64,000 bases of DNA from Arthrobacter sp. ISL-48 (GCF_018613805.1 NZ_JAGGPL010000003.1:1-64000); one strand, 5' to 3'. Counted from the stretch's first letter, positions 43,971 through 52,919 are shown. The notes: generated by a model from the letters alone, not told the origin. A program made the numbers and translations.

Positions 43971-45311
43971 ATGACAGACAAATACACGCAGTTGGTCAGC
44001 CACGGGTTGGGTAGGAACGTCGCCAGGAAACTCGGCCTGCCCCAGCCGGCACTGCTGCGCAGGTACAAGCCCGGGCAGGCCCTGATCAGCGGACCCATCC
44101 TGGTACAGGGAGCCTCTGCCGGCGCCGAGGAACTGGCTGCCATCCTGCTTTCTTGGGACCTGGATGTCCGCCGGCACGCGGTGCCCCGTGAAAAGCTCGG
44201 CGCCATCATCCTGGTGATGGACGAGCTGGCCGGGCCCGAGGATTTGGAAAAACCCGTGCTGTCAGCGGCGTCTTCGCTTCGCGACCTTGCCCCGAGCGCC
44301 CGCTTTATCACCGTGTCCCGCCCGGCGGACGGGGCCGGTACGCCATCGGGCGCTGCGGCCAGGCAGGGTGTCGACGGCTTCCTGCGCTCGTTGGCCAAGG
44401 AACTACGCGCCGGTGCTACAGCCAACGGCATCCTCCTGCCGGAGGGGGTTTCGGCCACAAGCCCGAGCGCAGTGGCCGCGCTGCGGTTCTTCCTTTCAGG
44501 CCGCTCGGCCTTCGTGGACGGGCAGTTCCTGACGGTCAGCACAGCAGAAGGCCGGCTTCCTTCGGACTTTGAAAAGCCACTGGCCGGGAAGGTCGCAGTC
44601 GTCACAGGGGCTGCCCGGGGCATCGGTGCGGCAATCGCCCGTACCCTCTACAGGGACGGGGCCACGCTGGTGCTGGTCGACGTCCCGGCAGCAGGGGACC
44701 ACCTCGCCGGCGTGGCCAACGAGGTCCACGGCACGGCCCTTCAACTGGACATCAGCCGGGAGGACGCCGGCCAGCGGATTATCGACCATGCGGTGCAGCG
44801 TCACGGCCACCTCGATATCGTTGTCCATAACGCCGGCATCACCCGGGATAAGCTGCTGGCGAACATGGACCACTCGCGCTGGAGCTCGGTCCTGAATGTC
44901 AACATCGCCGCCCAGCTCAGAATTAACCAGGCCCTGATGGCGTCGGAACACTTCCGCGACTCACCACGGATTGTGTCGGTCGCTTCCACCAGCGGGATAG
45001 CCGGCAACCGCGGCCAGACCAATTACGCGGCCTCGAAGGCGGGAGTCATGGGGTTGGTCCGCGCCACGGCCCCCCTTCTGGCTCACCATGGCGGCACCAT
45101 CAATGCGGTGGCGCCGGGCTTCATCGAAACGGAAATGACCGCCCGGATTCCGTTGGCACTGAGGGAAGTGGGGAGGCGACTCAACTCCCTCCAGCAGGGC
45201 GGCCAGCCAGCCGACGTCGCCGAAGCGATCGCCTTCCTGGCCAGCGACGCCGCTGGAGGCATCAACGGTACTGTGCTGCGCGTCTGCGGACAGAACGTGG
45301 TGGGGGCATGA
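43971..45311 (+). CDS. 3-oxoacyl reductase, high-molecular-weight FabG4 type
   Basis: The 446-residue protein has an N-terminal nucleotide-binding-like domain without active residues (about 1-200) and a C-terminal classical SDR domain: VVTGAARGIGAAIARTLY (about 208), NAGITRDK, SVASTSGIAGNRGQTNYAASKAG with YAASK. This two-domain form is the FabG4 (HMwFabG) type, which reduces 3-oxoacyl-CoA with NADH. It starts 8 bp after the thiolase and overlaps the next gene by 4 bp. Confidence 0.92.
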   Translation: MTDKYTQLVSHGLGRNVARKLGLPQPALLRRYKPGQALISGPILVQGASAGAEELAAILLSWDLDVRRHAVPREKLGAIILVMDELAGPEDLEKPVLSAASSLRDLAPSARFITVSRPADGAGTPSGAAARQGVDGFLRSLAKELRAGATANGILLPEGVSATSPSAVAALRFFLSGRSAFVDGQFLTVSTAEGRLPSDFEKPLAGKVAVVTGAARGIGAAIARTLYRDGATLVLVDVPAAGDHLAGVANEVHGTALQLDISREDAGQRIIDHAVQRHGHLDIVVHNAGITRDKLLANMDHSRWSSVLNVNIAAQLRINQALMASEHFRDSPRIVSVASTSGIAGNRGQTNYAASKAGVMGLVRATAPLLAHHGGTINAVAPGFIETEMTARIPLALREVGRRLNSLQQGGQPADVAEAIAFLASDAAGGINGTVLRVCGQNVVGA

Positions 45312-46228
45312 ATACCGTCCACCCGGTCATCCTGGGGGAGATGCCCTCGCTCTCCAAGCTCTACCTCAACGCCGCCGCCCAGGCGGCCCGACGCCGGGTG
45401 CTGGGCACCGACAACGGTTCCAGCCTGCCGGACGCCAGCCATGAAGTACGCGGCGTCACGGCCGACGTCGCCAAGCTCACCGCCTATCAGCATCTCATCG
45501 GGGAAACAGCAAGCGACGTCCTGCCAGCCGGCTATATCCACGCGCTCACGTTCCCACTCGCCATGAGCGTCATGAACCGTGACGATTTTCCTCTTCCTCT
45601 CCTGGGCATGATCCACCTCAGCAACCACGTGGAGCAGCGGTCGCCGGTGCTCTTCACGGAGCCATTGGACGTTACCGCGCGCGTAGAGAACCTCCGGGGC
45701 CACCGCACGGGCACGCAGCTGGATGTCGTGGCTGAGGTCCGCGGGGCGGGCGCGCCGGACATCCGCTGGATTGGCGTCTCCACGTACCTTGCGAAGGGAA
45801 TGTTCCTGCCGGGCATCGACAAGCCGTCCGCACACAACGGCCAGACTCGCCACGAAGAGTTCAAGGCCCCGGATCCGACGGGACTGTGGCAGCTCGGGGT
45901 TGACACCGGCCGCGCGTACGCGGCCGTCTCCGGCGACTTCAACCCCATCCACCTCAGCGTGCTCTCCGCCAAGGCATTGGGCATGCGCCGGTCCATAGCC
46001 CATGGGATGTACCTCGCCTCGAGGGCGCTCGCGGATGTCGGGCCAGCCAGGGGCGAGTCATTTGGCTGGGACGTTGAATTCGACGCGCCGGTGTTCCTGC
46101 CAGGCCGGGTTGCCTTGGACATTAGTACGGCGCAGGGCCTGCACGGGGCATGGCAGGGGTCGGATTTTGTAGCGTGGAACCCGCGCTCGGGCCGCAGGCA
46201 CTTCCGCGGCTCGGTGACGGAACTCTAG
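45308..46228 (+). CDS. MaoC/HotDog-fold 3-hydroxyacyl dehydratase
   Basis: The 306-residue protein has two hotdog halves; the C-terminal one carries the hydratase-2 motif DFNPIHLSVLSAKALGMRRS (Asp/His catalytic pair) and IAHGMYLASRAL. It resembles mycobacterial HtdX-type (R)-hydratases. With thiolase and FabG4 it completes a set for 3-hydroxyacyl-CoA metabolism. It overlaps the previous gene by 4 bp. Its TAG stop shares a CTAG with the stop of the convergent FUSC gene. Confidence 0.92.
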   Translation: MNTVHPVILGEMPSLSKLYLNAAAQAARRRVLGTDNGSSLPDASHEVRGVTADVAKLTAYQHLIGETASDVLPAGYIHALTFPLAMSVMNRDDFPLPLLGMIHLSNHVEQRSPVLFTEPLDVTARVENLRGHRTGTQLDVVAEVRGAGAPDIRWIGVSTYLAKGMFLPGIDKPSAHNGQTRHEEFKAPDPTGLWQLGVDTGRAYAAVSGDFNPIHLSVLSAKALGMRRSIAHGMYLASRALADVGPARGESFGWDVEFDAPVFLPGRVALDISTAQGLHGAWQGSDFVAWNPRSGRRHFRGSVTEL

Positions 46229-47343
46229 GACGCCGGCCGCACTGCCTTCAGAATCCGGTGCAGGCTCAAGAGGATGGAATCGGACGCGGTGACCGCCATT
46301 TCGTCCGGATCCCGTTCCGCTGTGGCCGCCATGCAGGCCTGTACCGCCGCTTCTGCAGCACTGTACCGTTGCCGCTGCACGGCAGCATCTTCGTCCTGGA
46401 ACGAGGACAGGAGCTCGCCTGCGGCGTTCAAGGCATCGGCCAGCGGGCCACTGTCCTGGAACGGAACGGTGTACGGTACATCGTCGTCCCAGATGGCATC
46501 TGACAGTACTTGTGTCATGTCCTGGATGTGGAACGTCACACGCTCGAGCTCCCGCAGATTGCGGTAATCAAGGTCCACGTCACGGGGGTGGAGTTTCCGG
46601 CGCGGATTTGCGCGCCGGCTGGCGTCGGCTTCCTGGACCAGATGGCGTACGGTCCTTGCAGCGGCGGCCAGCTCGTCGGAGCGTCGGGACCATTCCTCAT
46701 GTTCCGGCGGCCACTTCTCGTTCATCGCAGCCCCCATGTCGGTCAGCTGCTTTCCGAGAGCCAGCCGGAGCTCGCCCAGGCTGACGGCCGCCGCGTTGAA
46801 ATGCAGGGGAGGAAAGACGAGGAAGTTCACCGCGATTCCGACTGCAACCCCGACCCCCATTTGGATGAGGTATCCGAAGGAGAAATCGTCCGGATGGCTT
46901 CTGCCCACGAGCAGAACCAGGAGGGCCGCTGTCGGAATCCAGTCCCGCCCCGAACCCAGGCGGGGCAGGCCGCCGAGCAGCACCCCCAAACCCATCAGAA
47001 TGGCGACCGTGAGCGGGGACGGGTCACCGATGTTGACCAGCAGGAAGGCGAGCCCGATTCCCAAGGCCAGGCCCACGAGCGTCTGCAGGCCTTGCCGGAC
47101 AGATCCCGCCACATTGTGGTACATGGAAACCAGGGCACCCAGGGGCGCGTAGTACGGATACTCAGCCGCGGAGCCGGGCATCAGTGGAGCGACGAGGAAG
47201 GCCAGGCCCGCCGCCAGGGCAGCCTTGGACGCCAGCTGCAGGCGCTGGGCCCTCAATGCGGCGAAGACACCTGCAATTGCATCCCTGAAGACGCGGGTCC
47301 CCCTGGCGGGCCGGGCAGCCGGCCGCGGTTGAGTATTACCCAT
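46225..47343 (-). CDS. FUSC family membrane protein (aromatic acid exporter-like)
   Basis: The 372-residue protein has six N-terminal membrane helices (about 35-190, e.g. KAALAAGLAFLVAPLMPGSA then YYAPLGALVSMY) and a cytoplasmic helical C-terminal domain (about 200-372), as in the ArAE/FUSC family. The substrate is unknown. A TAAGGT hexamer ends 7 nt before the ATG. It is convergent with and overlaps the dehydratase gene by 4 bp. Confidence 0.87.
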   Translation of the reverse strand: MGNTQPRPAARPARGTRVFRDAIAGVFAALRAQRLQLASKAALAAGLAFLVAPLMPGSAAEYPYYAPLGALVSMYHNVAGSVRQGLQTLVGLALGIGLAFLLVNIGDPSPLTVAILMGLGVLLGGLPRLGSGRDWIPTAALLVLLVGRSHPDDFSFGYLIQMGVGVAVGIAVNFLVFPPLHFNAAAVSLGELRLALGKQLTDMGAAMNEKWPPEHEEWSRRSDELAAAARTVRHLVQEADASRRANPRRKLHPRDVDLDYRNLRELERVTFHIQDMTQVLSDAIWDDDVPYTVPFQDSGPLADALNAAGELLSSFQDEDAAVQRQRYSAAEAAVQACMAATAERDPDEMAVTASDSILLSLHRILKAVRPAS

Positions 47344-47370
47344 CCGCCCTACCTTAGGGGCCGGATTCTG

Positions 47371-48480
47371 CTAGGACAAGGCGGACGCCGCCCGCCGGAC
47401 TTCTGCAGCCAGGCGATGGGCTTTACCGGGAGTGCGGCCATCCTCCTGCCGCTGCGGAATGTAGCCAAAACCGAGGCCGTAGGCGGGGTCCGCGAACCCC
47501 AGTGCGGCATTTGCGCCCTCATGGCCAAATGCGAGGTGGCTGCCGAAGTTCCGGGAGGGATGCGGCTTCATGAAGACCACAGCAAAGGCGTTATCCAGCC
47601 CCGAGGAGCGGTCCAGTCCCCACACCTGCTCCTGTGACATCACTCTGACCGTTTCCGCGGCGAGCAGCGGAGCGTCACCGCCGACGCCGGTGGTCGCCAC
47701 TGCGTAGAGCCGGGCCAGGCCTTCCGCTGACCCTACTCCGCCGGCGGCGCTCATTCCGGCCGCCCGCACAACACGCTGATTGGGGAGTTCCATGACGGTG
47801 CTGACCGGGGCGTTGCTGTTCAGTCCATCCAGGCTCAGCGGATCCAGCCATGGCTGCGGGGAATCGACGTTGTACAGGACATCCCGATAACGGGGCTCCA
47901 GCTCCTCCGGCAGGCCGAGGAAGAAGTCGATGCCGTAGGCTTTCCGGATTCGACGGTCATAGAGCTGCTGCAGTGACTCTCCGGCGACGCGCCGGCACAG
48001 CTCCTCCATCAGGATCCCGATGGTGAGGGCGTGATAGCCGAAGCTCCGGCCAGGGCGCCACGACGGCCTGGCGGAGGCCAGCCGGGCCGCTGCCTTTGGG
48101 GTAGTGAACTCCTCCAGGGCAAAGCCTCCCTCCACCCCTATGAGTCCGGCCTGGTGAGACAAGGCTTCCCGCACCAGGAGCCGGTCCTTGCCGTGGACCC
48201 CGAACTCCGGCCAGTAATGGGAGACGGGCCGGTCGAGCTCAAGCAGCCGGTCCTGGACCAGCAGGGCGATCACCATGGCGGCTACGCCTTTGGAGCAGGA
48301 GTAGGCCCCGGTAATCGACTCCGGAGTGACGTGCGGTCCTCCTGACAGGTCAACCACCTTGACGCCGTCCCGGTATGCGGCCAGCTGGGCACTGTACTGC
48401 GAGTCGTCAGCCAGCAGGGAGGCAAACAGATCACGAACGCCTTCAAAACCGGGTGCTGCAAAGCCTCGGGAAATCTCCAT
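47371..48480 (-). CDS. serine hydrolase, beta-lactamase/EstB family
   Basis: The 369-residue protein has the class C-like SxxK motif SCSKG (Ser61, Lys64) and a tyrosine motif GYHALTIG (about 148). This pattern is typical of family VIII carboxylesterases and related penicillin-binding-like hydrolases. There is no signal peptide, which argues for an intracellular esterase over a secreted beta-lactamase. TAGGAT ends 6 nt before the ATG. The glutathionyl-hydroquinone reductase gene lies 4 bp downstream of its start, on the same strand. Confidence 0.88.
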   Translation of the reverse strand: MEISRGFAAPGFEGVRDLFASLLADDSQYSAQLAAYRDGVKVVDLSGGPHVTPESITGAYSCSKGVAAMVIALLVQDRLLELDRPVSHYWPEFGVHGKDRLLVREALSHQAGLIGVEGGFALEEFTTPKAAARLASARPSWRPGRSFGYHALTIGILMEELCRRVAGESLQQLYDRRIRKAYGIDFFLGLPEELEPRYRDVLYNVDSPQPWLDPLSLDGLNSNAPVSTVMELPNQRVVRAAGMSAAGGVGSAEGLARLYAVATTGVGGDAPLLAAETVRVMSQEQVWGLDRSSGLDNAFAVVFMKPHPSRNFGSHLAFGHEGANAALGFADPAYGLGFGYIPQRQEDGRTPGKAHRLAAEVRRAASALS

Positions 48481-48484
48481 GGCC

Positions 48485-49621
48485 TTATCCTATCGGCTTA
48501 GAAACCGCTTTCCGGCCGCTGCCGCTTCCGTTGCCGGCCCCGTGGCCTGCGAGGACTTCTTCTCCCGGTTTCACGGTGCCCGGGGGAGTCCCGTCCCCGA
48601 AGGGCCGGCCGCCCAGCGATTCCCGGCCATGCGCTTCCAGCCAGCCTGAAACCTCCGGGCCCTGCGGCACGATTCCGGTGGGGTTGATGTCTTCGTGCAC
48701 GATGTAATAGTGCTGCTTGATCTGGACGAAGTCGATGGTGTCGCCAAACCCGGGGGTCTGGAACAGGTCCCGCGCATATCGCCAGAGGACGGCCATCTCG
48801 CTGAGTTTCTGGCGGTTGCATTTGAAGTGGCCGTGATAGACCGCATCAAACCGGGCCAGGGTGGTGAACAGCCGCACGTCAGCCTCGGTGATCGTGTCAC
48901 CCACAAGGTAGCGCTGGGTGGACAGGCGCTCTTCGAGCCAGTCGAGGGCCGCCCACAGCCGGGCATAGGCCGAGTCATAAGCCTCCTGCGAACCTGCAAA
49001 GCCGCAGCGGTAAACGCCGTTGTTGACCTCGGTGAAGACGCGCTTGTTCACGGCGTCGATTTCCGGCCGCAGATGTTGAGGGTAGAGCTGCGGTGCGCCG
49101 GGCCTGTGGAACTCCGTCCATTCGGTCGAAAAGTCCAAGGTGATTTGGGGAAAGTTGTTGGTTACCACCATCCCGCTGGCGACTTCAACGATCGCAGGAA
49201 CGGTGATGCCGCGCGGGTAGTCCGGGAACCGTTTGAAGTAGGCGCTTTGAAGCCTCTCGATACCGAGCACAGGGTCCGCTCCGCCCGGGTCGAGGTCGAA
49301 GGTCCAGGACCGAGCATCGTGGGTGGGCCCCGGTTGGCCGAGGGAGATGGCTTCCTCCAGGCCCAGGAGCCGGCGGACAATGACAGCTCGGTTTGCCCAG
49401 GGGCAGGCCCGCGCCGCGATGAGCCGGTAGCGGCCGGCCTGAGCAGGCCAGCCTGGTTCGCCGTTGGCACCCGGTACGCCGTCGCGGGTGATCCTGTCCT
49501 CAATGTAGTTGGTGTCCCGGTCGAATTCCGCGCCGCCCGTGACGTACGCGCCCCGGGTGCTGTGCTCCGCGCCGTTTTTGGCGTCTGCGGTTTCCGGTGT
49601 GTGCCGGGACTGTTGGTTCAT
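48485..49621 (-). CDS. glutathionyl-hydroquinone reductase-like protein (ECM4/YqjG family)
   Basis: The 378-residue protein has a thioredoxin-fold N-domain with CPWANRAV (catalytic Cys73) and a GST C-terminal domain (SQEAYDSAYARLWAALDWLE). The family reduces glutathionyl- or mycothiyl-hydroquinones. Actinobacteria of this group make mycothiol (mshC is in this window), so mycothiol is the likely thiol. The C-terminus has a long Gly/Ser-rich tail. A TAGGCT hexamer ends 7 nt before the ATG. Confidence 0.9.
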   Translation of the reverse strand: MNQQSRHTPETADAKNGAEHSTRGAYVTGGAEFDRDTNYIEDRITRDGVPGANGEPGWPAQAGRYRLIAARACPWANRAVIVRRLLGLEEAISLGQPGPTHDARSWTFDLDPGGADPVLGIERLQSAYFKRFPDYPRGITVPAIVEVASGMVVTNNFPQITLDFSTEWTEFHRPGAPQLYPQHLRPEIDAVNKRVFTEVNNGVYRCGFAGSQEAYDSAYARLWAALDWLEERLSTQRYLVGDTITEADVRLFTTLARFDAVYHGHFKCNRQKLSEMAVLWRYARDLFQTPGFGDTIDFVQIKQHYYIVHEDINPTGIVPQGPEVSGWLEAHGRESLGGRPFGDGTPPGTVKPGEEVLAGHGAGNGSGSGRKAVSKPIG

Positions 49622-49631
49622 GCGGATAAGC

Positions 49632-50375
49632 CTAGACGCCGGCCGCCAGAATCACCGAGATGGGCTGCCAGGCAATGATCCAGGAGCCTGCCACGAGTGC
49701 CGCGAATAGGGCGATCCAGATGAATGAGGGGACGGAGGTGGCGCGATAGAGCAAGTAAGCGTCCGAAGTGGCCAGCCTGTCCCTACGGTGCAGGTGCACC
49801 TGGGTGAGCTTTAGCAGGTCCCGTACTGCAGCGACCAGCAAGGCAATGCCCAGGATGATCGCGACATGGCCGGTGAAGGCGTGCGGCACCCAGAGGATGA
49901 GTGCCGCGCCTCCGGCGATGGCGGCCGCAGTGATGAGGATGCCGGCGAGATTGCGGATGAACAGGAGGGAGGCCAGCAGGATCAGCGTACCCGCGGTGAG
50001 GGCTGCGGGCCCCCACCCGCCGAAACCAGTGGTGACCAGTGCGGCGCCGGTTATCGCAGGAACCGGGTAGCCCCAGAATCCCGACCATACCGTGGGCAGC
50101 CGGCCGCGGCTGTAACTTGTTGTTGTCCCGGAATGGTCCAGCCTGAGACGGATGCCGGCCAGTCTCTGGCCGCTCAGCACAGCGGCGAAGGCATGGCCAA
50201 GTTCGTGGGTCGCGGTGGCCAGCAGGCCAAAGTACTTCCAGGTGGCCCGTGGAATTGACAGTGCCGTGGCAATCAACAGCACCAGGGACAGTTCGACGAG
50301 GGAGACTTGGGGAATGTCCGTCCGGCTGAAGGCCTCAATGACGCGCTGCCACAGTTGCTGGGGCAGCGGGGTCAT
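49632..50375 (-). CDS. M50 family metallopeptidase (membrane protein)
   Basis: The 247-residue protein has about six membrane helices and the zinc site HELGH (57-61) within TATHELGHAFAAVLSGQRLA. This matches the peptidase M50B-like family found in Gram-positive bacteria. No PDZ domain is present. The target is unknown. It lies 10 bp before the glutathionyl-hydroquinone reductase gene end-to-end on the same strand, so it is probably transcribed upstream of it. Confidence 0.87.
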   Translation of the reverse strand: MTPLPQQLWQRVIEAFSRTDIPQVSLVELSLVLLIATALSIPRATWKYFGLLATATHELGHAFAAVLSGQRLAGIRLRLDHSGTTTSYSRGRLPTVWSGFWGYPVPAITGAALVTTGFGGWGPAALTAGTLILLASLLFIRNLAGILITAAAIAGGAALILWVPHAFTGHVAIILGIALLVAAVRDLLKLTQVHLHRRDRLATSDAYLLYRATSVPSFIWIALFAALVAGSWIIAWQPISVILAAGV

Positions 50376-50488
50376 GCCCTGCCGGTCAGGGAGTAGTTAT
50401 TGTCAGCCATAGACCTCTACGGTACTAGAGGGACGGTTCACGCCCGCCTGCTGCCCTCATCGGGCCGCCCTACGAATCGAGGAACATC

Positions 50489-50953
50489 GTGACGAGTTTG
50501 AAGGAACGCCTGCACGCGGACGTTGTCGCGCACATGAAAGAGCGGAACAAGACTGCCCTGACAACAGTGCGCAATGTCCTGGGGGAAATCGAAACACGTG
50601 AAAAATCGGGCAAAACGCCCATAGTGCTGGAAGACGCCCAAGTGACGGCTCTGCTGCAGAAGGAGGCGGCCAAGCGCCGGGACACTGCCCGCATCTATTC
50701 CGAGGCCGGCGAGCCGGAAAGGGCCAAGGCCGAAATCGAGGAGGCCGAGGTCATTGAGGCTTACTTGCCGAAGGCCCTATCCCGCGACGAGGTCGAGACA
50801 ATCGTCGATGCTGCCATCGCAACACTTAGGGCTGAGGGGCAGGAGCTGTCGACCCGCTCGATTGGCCTTGTGATGAAGCCCGTGACGGCCAAGATCGCCG
50901 GGCGCTTCGACGGCAAGGCCGTCAGCGAGATCGTCCGCAGCCGCCTCAGTTAA
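50489..50953 (+). CDS. GatB/YqeY domain protein
   Basis: The 154-residue protein is a stand-alone YqeY domain, related to the tRNA-binding tail of the GatB amidotransferase subunit. Typical segments are TTVRNVLGEIETREKSGK, RRDTARIYSEAGEPERAKAE and EEAEVIEAYLPKALS. The molecular role is uncertain; a link to tRNA-dependent amidation is the usual inference. GTG start. Monocistronic, with a hairpin after it. Confidence 0.92.
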   Translation: MTSLKERLHADVVAHMKERNKTALTTVRNVLGEIETREKSGKTPIVLEDAQVTALLQKEAAKRRDTARIYSEAGEPERAKAEIEEAEVIEAYLPKALSRDEVETIVDAAIATLRAEGQELSTRSIGLVMKPVTAKIAGRFDGKAVSEIVRSRLS

Positions 50954-50993
50954 GACGAAAGGCACGTCCACTTTCAAGTGGGCGTGCCTCGTC
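50954..50993 (+). terminator. hairpin after the YqeY gene
   Basis: GGCACGTCCACTT and AAGTGGGCGTGCC pair with one mismatch (50961-50973 with 50976-50988), extended by GACGA and TCGTC outside. It lies between convergent transcripts and has no clear T-run. Confidence 0.7.
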
Positions 50994-51049
50994 GTTACCT
51001 CGCCACATGGGCCGCAGCCCTTGAGTGAGGGTGTGTCCGGTGACCCGGA

Positions 51050-51352
51050 TCAGCCTTCGCACTCCGTGCAGTAGCTATGGCCGTCCTTCTGCCGGGCGAT
51101 CTGGGAGCGGTGCCGGACCAGGAAGCAGGAGTAGCAGGTGAACTCGTCTTCGGCCTGGGGGATGACCTGCACAACCAGTTCCTCGGCCACGAATTCGCCA
51201 CCGGGAACGCCTGCGCCGTCGAGTCCATCGGCCTCATCCAGTTCGAGGACGACGCTGCGGGCGTCCGGCGCATTGGCGGACTGGAGTGCCTCGAGCGAGT
51301 TGTCCTGCGACTCCTTGACGTCGGAGCGGAGTTCGTCGTAATCGGTTGCCAC
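51050..51352 (-). CDS. DUF4193 protein with a C-terminal zinc ribbon
   Basis: The 100-residue protein matches the actinobacterial DUF4193 family: MATDYDELRSDVKESQDNSL, an acidic centre, and a C-terminal four-cysteine zinc finger (CYSC near 74 and CTEC near 97). Similar zinc ribbons occur in RNA polymerase- or RNA-binding proteins, but the function is unknown. ATG start. Monocistronic, convergent with the YqeY gene. Confidence 0.88.
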   Translation of the reverse strand: MATDYDELRSDVKESQDNSLEALQSANAPDARSVVLELDEADGLDGAGVPGGEFVAEELVVQVIPQAEDEFTCYSCFLVRHRSQIARQKDGHSYCTECEG

Positions 51353-51548
51353 TTAGGTGTTTCTCTTTTCTTTGGTTCTGTCTGTCGCGTATGCAACGTA
51401 CAGCATCCAGCTGGTATTCCCCAATAGGCGGGAATGATGTTGTCCCTGATAGCATGCGCATCCGGTCTTTTTGTGACCAAAAGCACTCGCCGGCCCCGGG
51501 AATGTCCATGAAACAGCCCGGCGGCTGCGGGCGCCTGGTCCGAACGAC

Positions 51549-52442
51549 TCAGTTCGCCTTCCTTCGCCGGTGCGGGAAACCAATCCGGTCAAGGTCGTTC
51601 GCCGCCAGCACCGTGGCCCCCGCCGCCCGTGCCCGGGCCTGCCCGGCGAGCGGCACAACGTCCGCGTAGCGCGAGGAGAAGTGCGTCAGCAATAGGGTTC
51701 CGGCGCCGCCGCCGGCAGCCAAAGCACCTGCCTGCCCCGCGGTGAGGTGACGGTACTGCCTGGCGAGCTCGGCGTCGTCGTCGCTGAACGTGGACTCGGC
51801 GACGAGCAGATCCACGCCGTCCGCGAGTTCCTCAGCGCCGAGGCACTGAGCCGTGTCCATGACGAAGGCGAAGCGCTGGCCGGGGCGCGGCACACTAACG
51901 TCCTCGAATCGGATCCGACCAAGGCTGCCCTCGCGTTGCAGGCGGCCGACGTCGGATCCGGCAATGCCTGTTGCGGCAAGCCGGTCCGGCAGGAGGGTGC
52001 GGCCATCGGGTTCGACCAGGCGATAGCCGAAGGTCTCGATTCGATGGTTCAGTGGCTGCACCTCCAGTCCCGGCGCGACCTCGCCACTGGCCCCGTGGGG
52101 ATTCAGCCGCAGATCAAGGCCGGGCGATGCGAGAGATACGAGGGCACGGACGACGTCCTCGCCGGCAGCAGGAAAATGGAGGTGGACAGGGTGCTTCACT
52201 CCATCCAGAACCATCCGGGAAAGCACTCCCGGCAAACCGAAGCAGTGGTCGCCATGGACGTGCGTGAGGCAGATGCGCGTAATCTGGCTGGCAGAAACCC
52301 CGGCCATGATCATCTGCCGCTGCGTGCCCTCGCCCGGGTCGAAGAGCAGGCCCTGGCCATCCCACAGCAGCAGATAGCCATTGTGGTTGCGGGTCCGGGT
52401 GGGGACCTGTGAAGCAGTGCCGAGGACGACGAATTGGCGCAT
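51549..52442 (-). CDS. rnz: ribonuclease Z
   Basis: RNase Z trims the 3' ends of tRNA precursors. The 297-residue protein is a metallo-beta-lactamase fold: GTASQVPTRTRNHNGYLLLW at the N-terminus, the zinc motif THVHGDHCFGLPGVL (about 60-75), and ESTFSDDDAELA. I chose the ATG at 52442 (MRQFVVLG), because the frame upstream has no coding signal and runs through an opposing remnant gene. A tRNA gene lies about 400 bp upstream, which fits its role by chance of location. Confidence 0.93.
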   Translation of the reverse strand: MRQFVVLGTASQVPTRTRNHNGYLLLWDGQGLLFDPGEGTQRQMIMAGVSASQITRICLTHVHGDHCFGLPGVLSRMVLDGVKHPVHLHFPAAGEDVVRALVSLASPGLDLRLNPHGASGEVAPGLEVQPLNHRIETFGYRLVEPDGRTLLPDRLAATGIAGSDVGRLQREGSLGRIRFEDVSVPRPGQRFAFVMDTAQCLGAEELADGVDLLVAESTFSDDDAELARQYRHLTAGQAGALAAGGGAGTLLLTHFSSRYADVVPLAGQARARAAGATVLAANDLDRIGFPHRRRKAN

Positions 52443-52490
52443 GACATTGAGTCTGCCACGCGTCACATCGTTACTCCGAGGACGCCCAGG

Positions 52491-52744
52491 ATGTCCCCCC
52501 GGACAGCAGTGGCAGCAATATATAGGGACACCGGAATCGTGCTGTATATCATCGCTGGAATTGCCGGAGCAACGGGCGCCACGGTGAATGCGGCAGGGCA
52601 AGCAGTACCGGGTCCTGGCGCGATTCCCGTCTTTATAGTCCTCGCACTATGGGGACTGGCGACGATCATCCCGTCCCTGGCCCTGACGGCTCGGCGGCTG
52701 CACGACGTGAACCCAGCGGATGGCTGATTCACATCTCGGCCTAG
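52491..52744 (+). pseudogene. decayed DUF805 membrane protein gene
   Basis: The frame from ATG at 52491 has two hydrophobic stretches and ends IPSLALTARRLHDVN, the hallmark of DUF805. The family continues R-S-G-W, but here the frame reads PADG-stop at 52727. Inserting one base after AACCC restores N-R-S-G-W-L-I, followed by a TAG at 52742-52744. The N-terminal helices typical of DUF805 are also missing. It is best seen as a truncated, frameshifted remnant. Confidence 0.65.
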
Positions 52745-52793
52745 GGCTATTCCGCATCCTGGTGATATTCACCACTGCCTGGAAGAGTACAAG

Positions 52794-52829
52794 AAAACCC
52801 CCGGAGTCCAATGGATTCCGGGGGTTTTT
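52794..52829 (-). terminator. terminator downstream of tRNA-Leu
   Basis: AACCCCCGGA pairs with TCCGGGGGTT around a loop that itself has a short pairing (TCCAATGGA). Both ends carry a T-run when read from their own strand (TTTTC and TTTTT), so it can terminate the minus-strand tRNA transcript and also plus-strand readthrough. Confidence 0.85.
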
Positions 52830-52836
52830 CCCATCG

Positions 52837-52919
52837 TGCGCGGAGGGGGACTTGAACCCCCACCCCCTTTCGAGGACTAGCACCTCAAGCTAGCGCGTCT
52901 GCCATTCCGCCACCCGCGC
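52837..52919 (-). tRNA. tRNA-Leu (anticodon GAG)
   Basis: Read on the minus strand it forms a cloverleaf with an 83-nt class II shape: acceptor 5' GCGCGGG with 3' TCCGCGC and discriminator A, a D-arm (GGCGGAATGGCAGACGC), an anticodon loop TTGAGGT with CTAGC/GCTAG stem (anticodon GAG), a long variable arm and a T-arm GGGGGTTCAAGTCCCCC. The variable arm and GAG identify leucine. CCA is not encoded. Confidence 0.95.

Noticed and set aside
47371..48480. Antibiotic-resistance beta-lactamase
   Set aside because: The SxxK and Tyr motifs also define family VIII esterases, there is no signal peptide, and the neighbours are metabolic genes.
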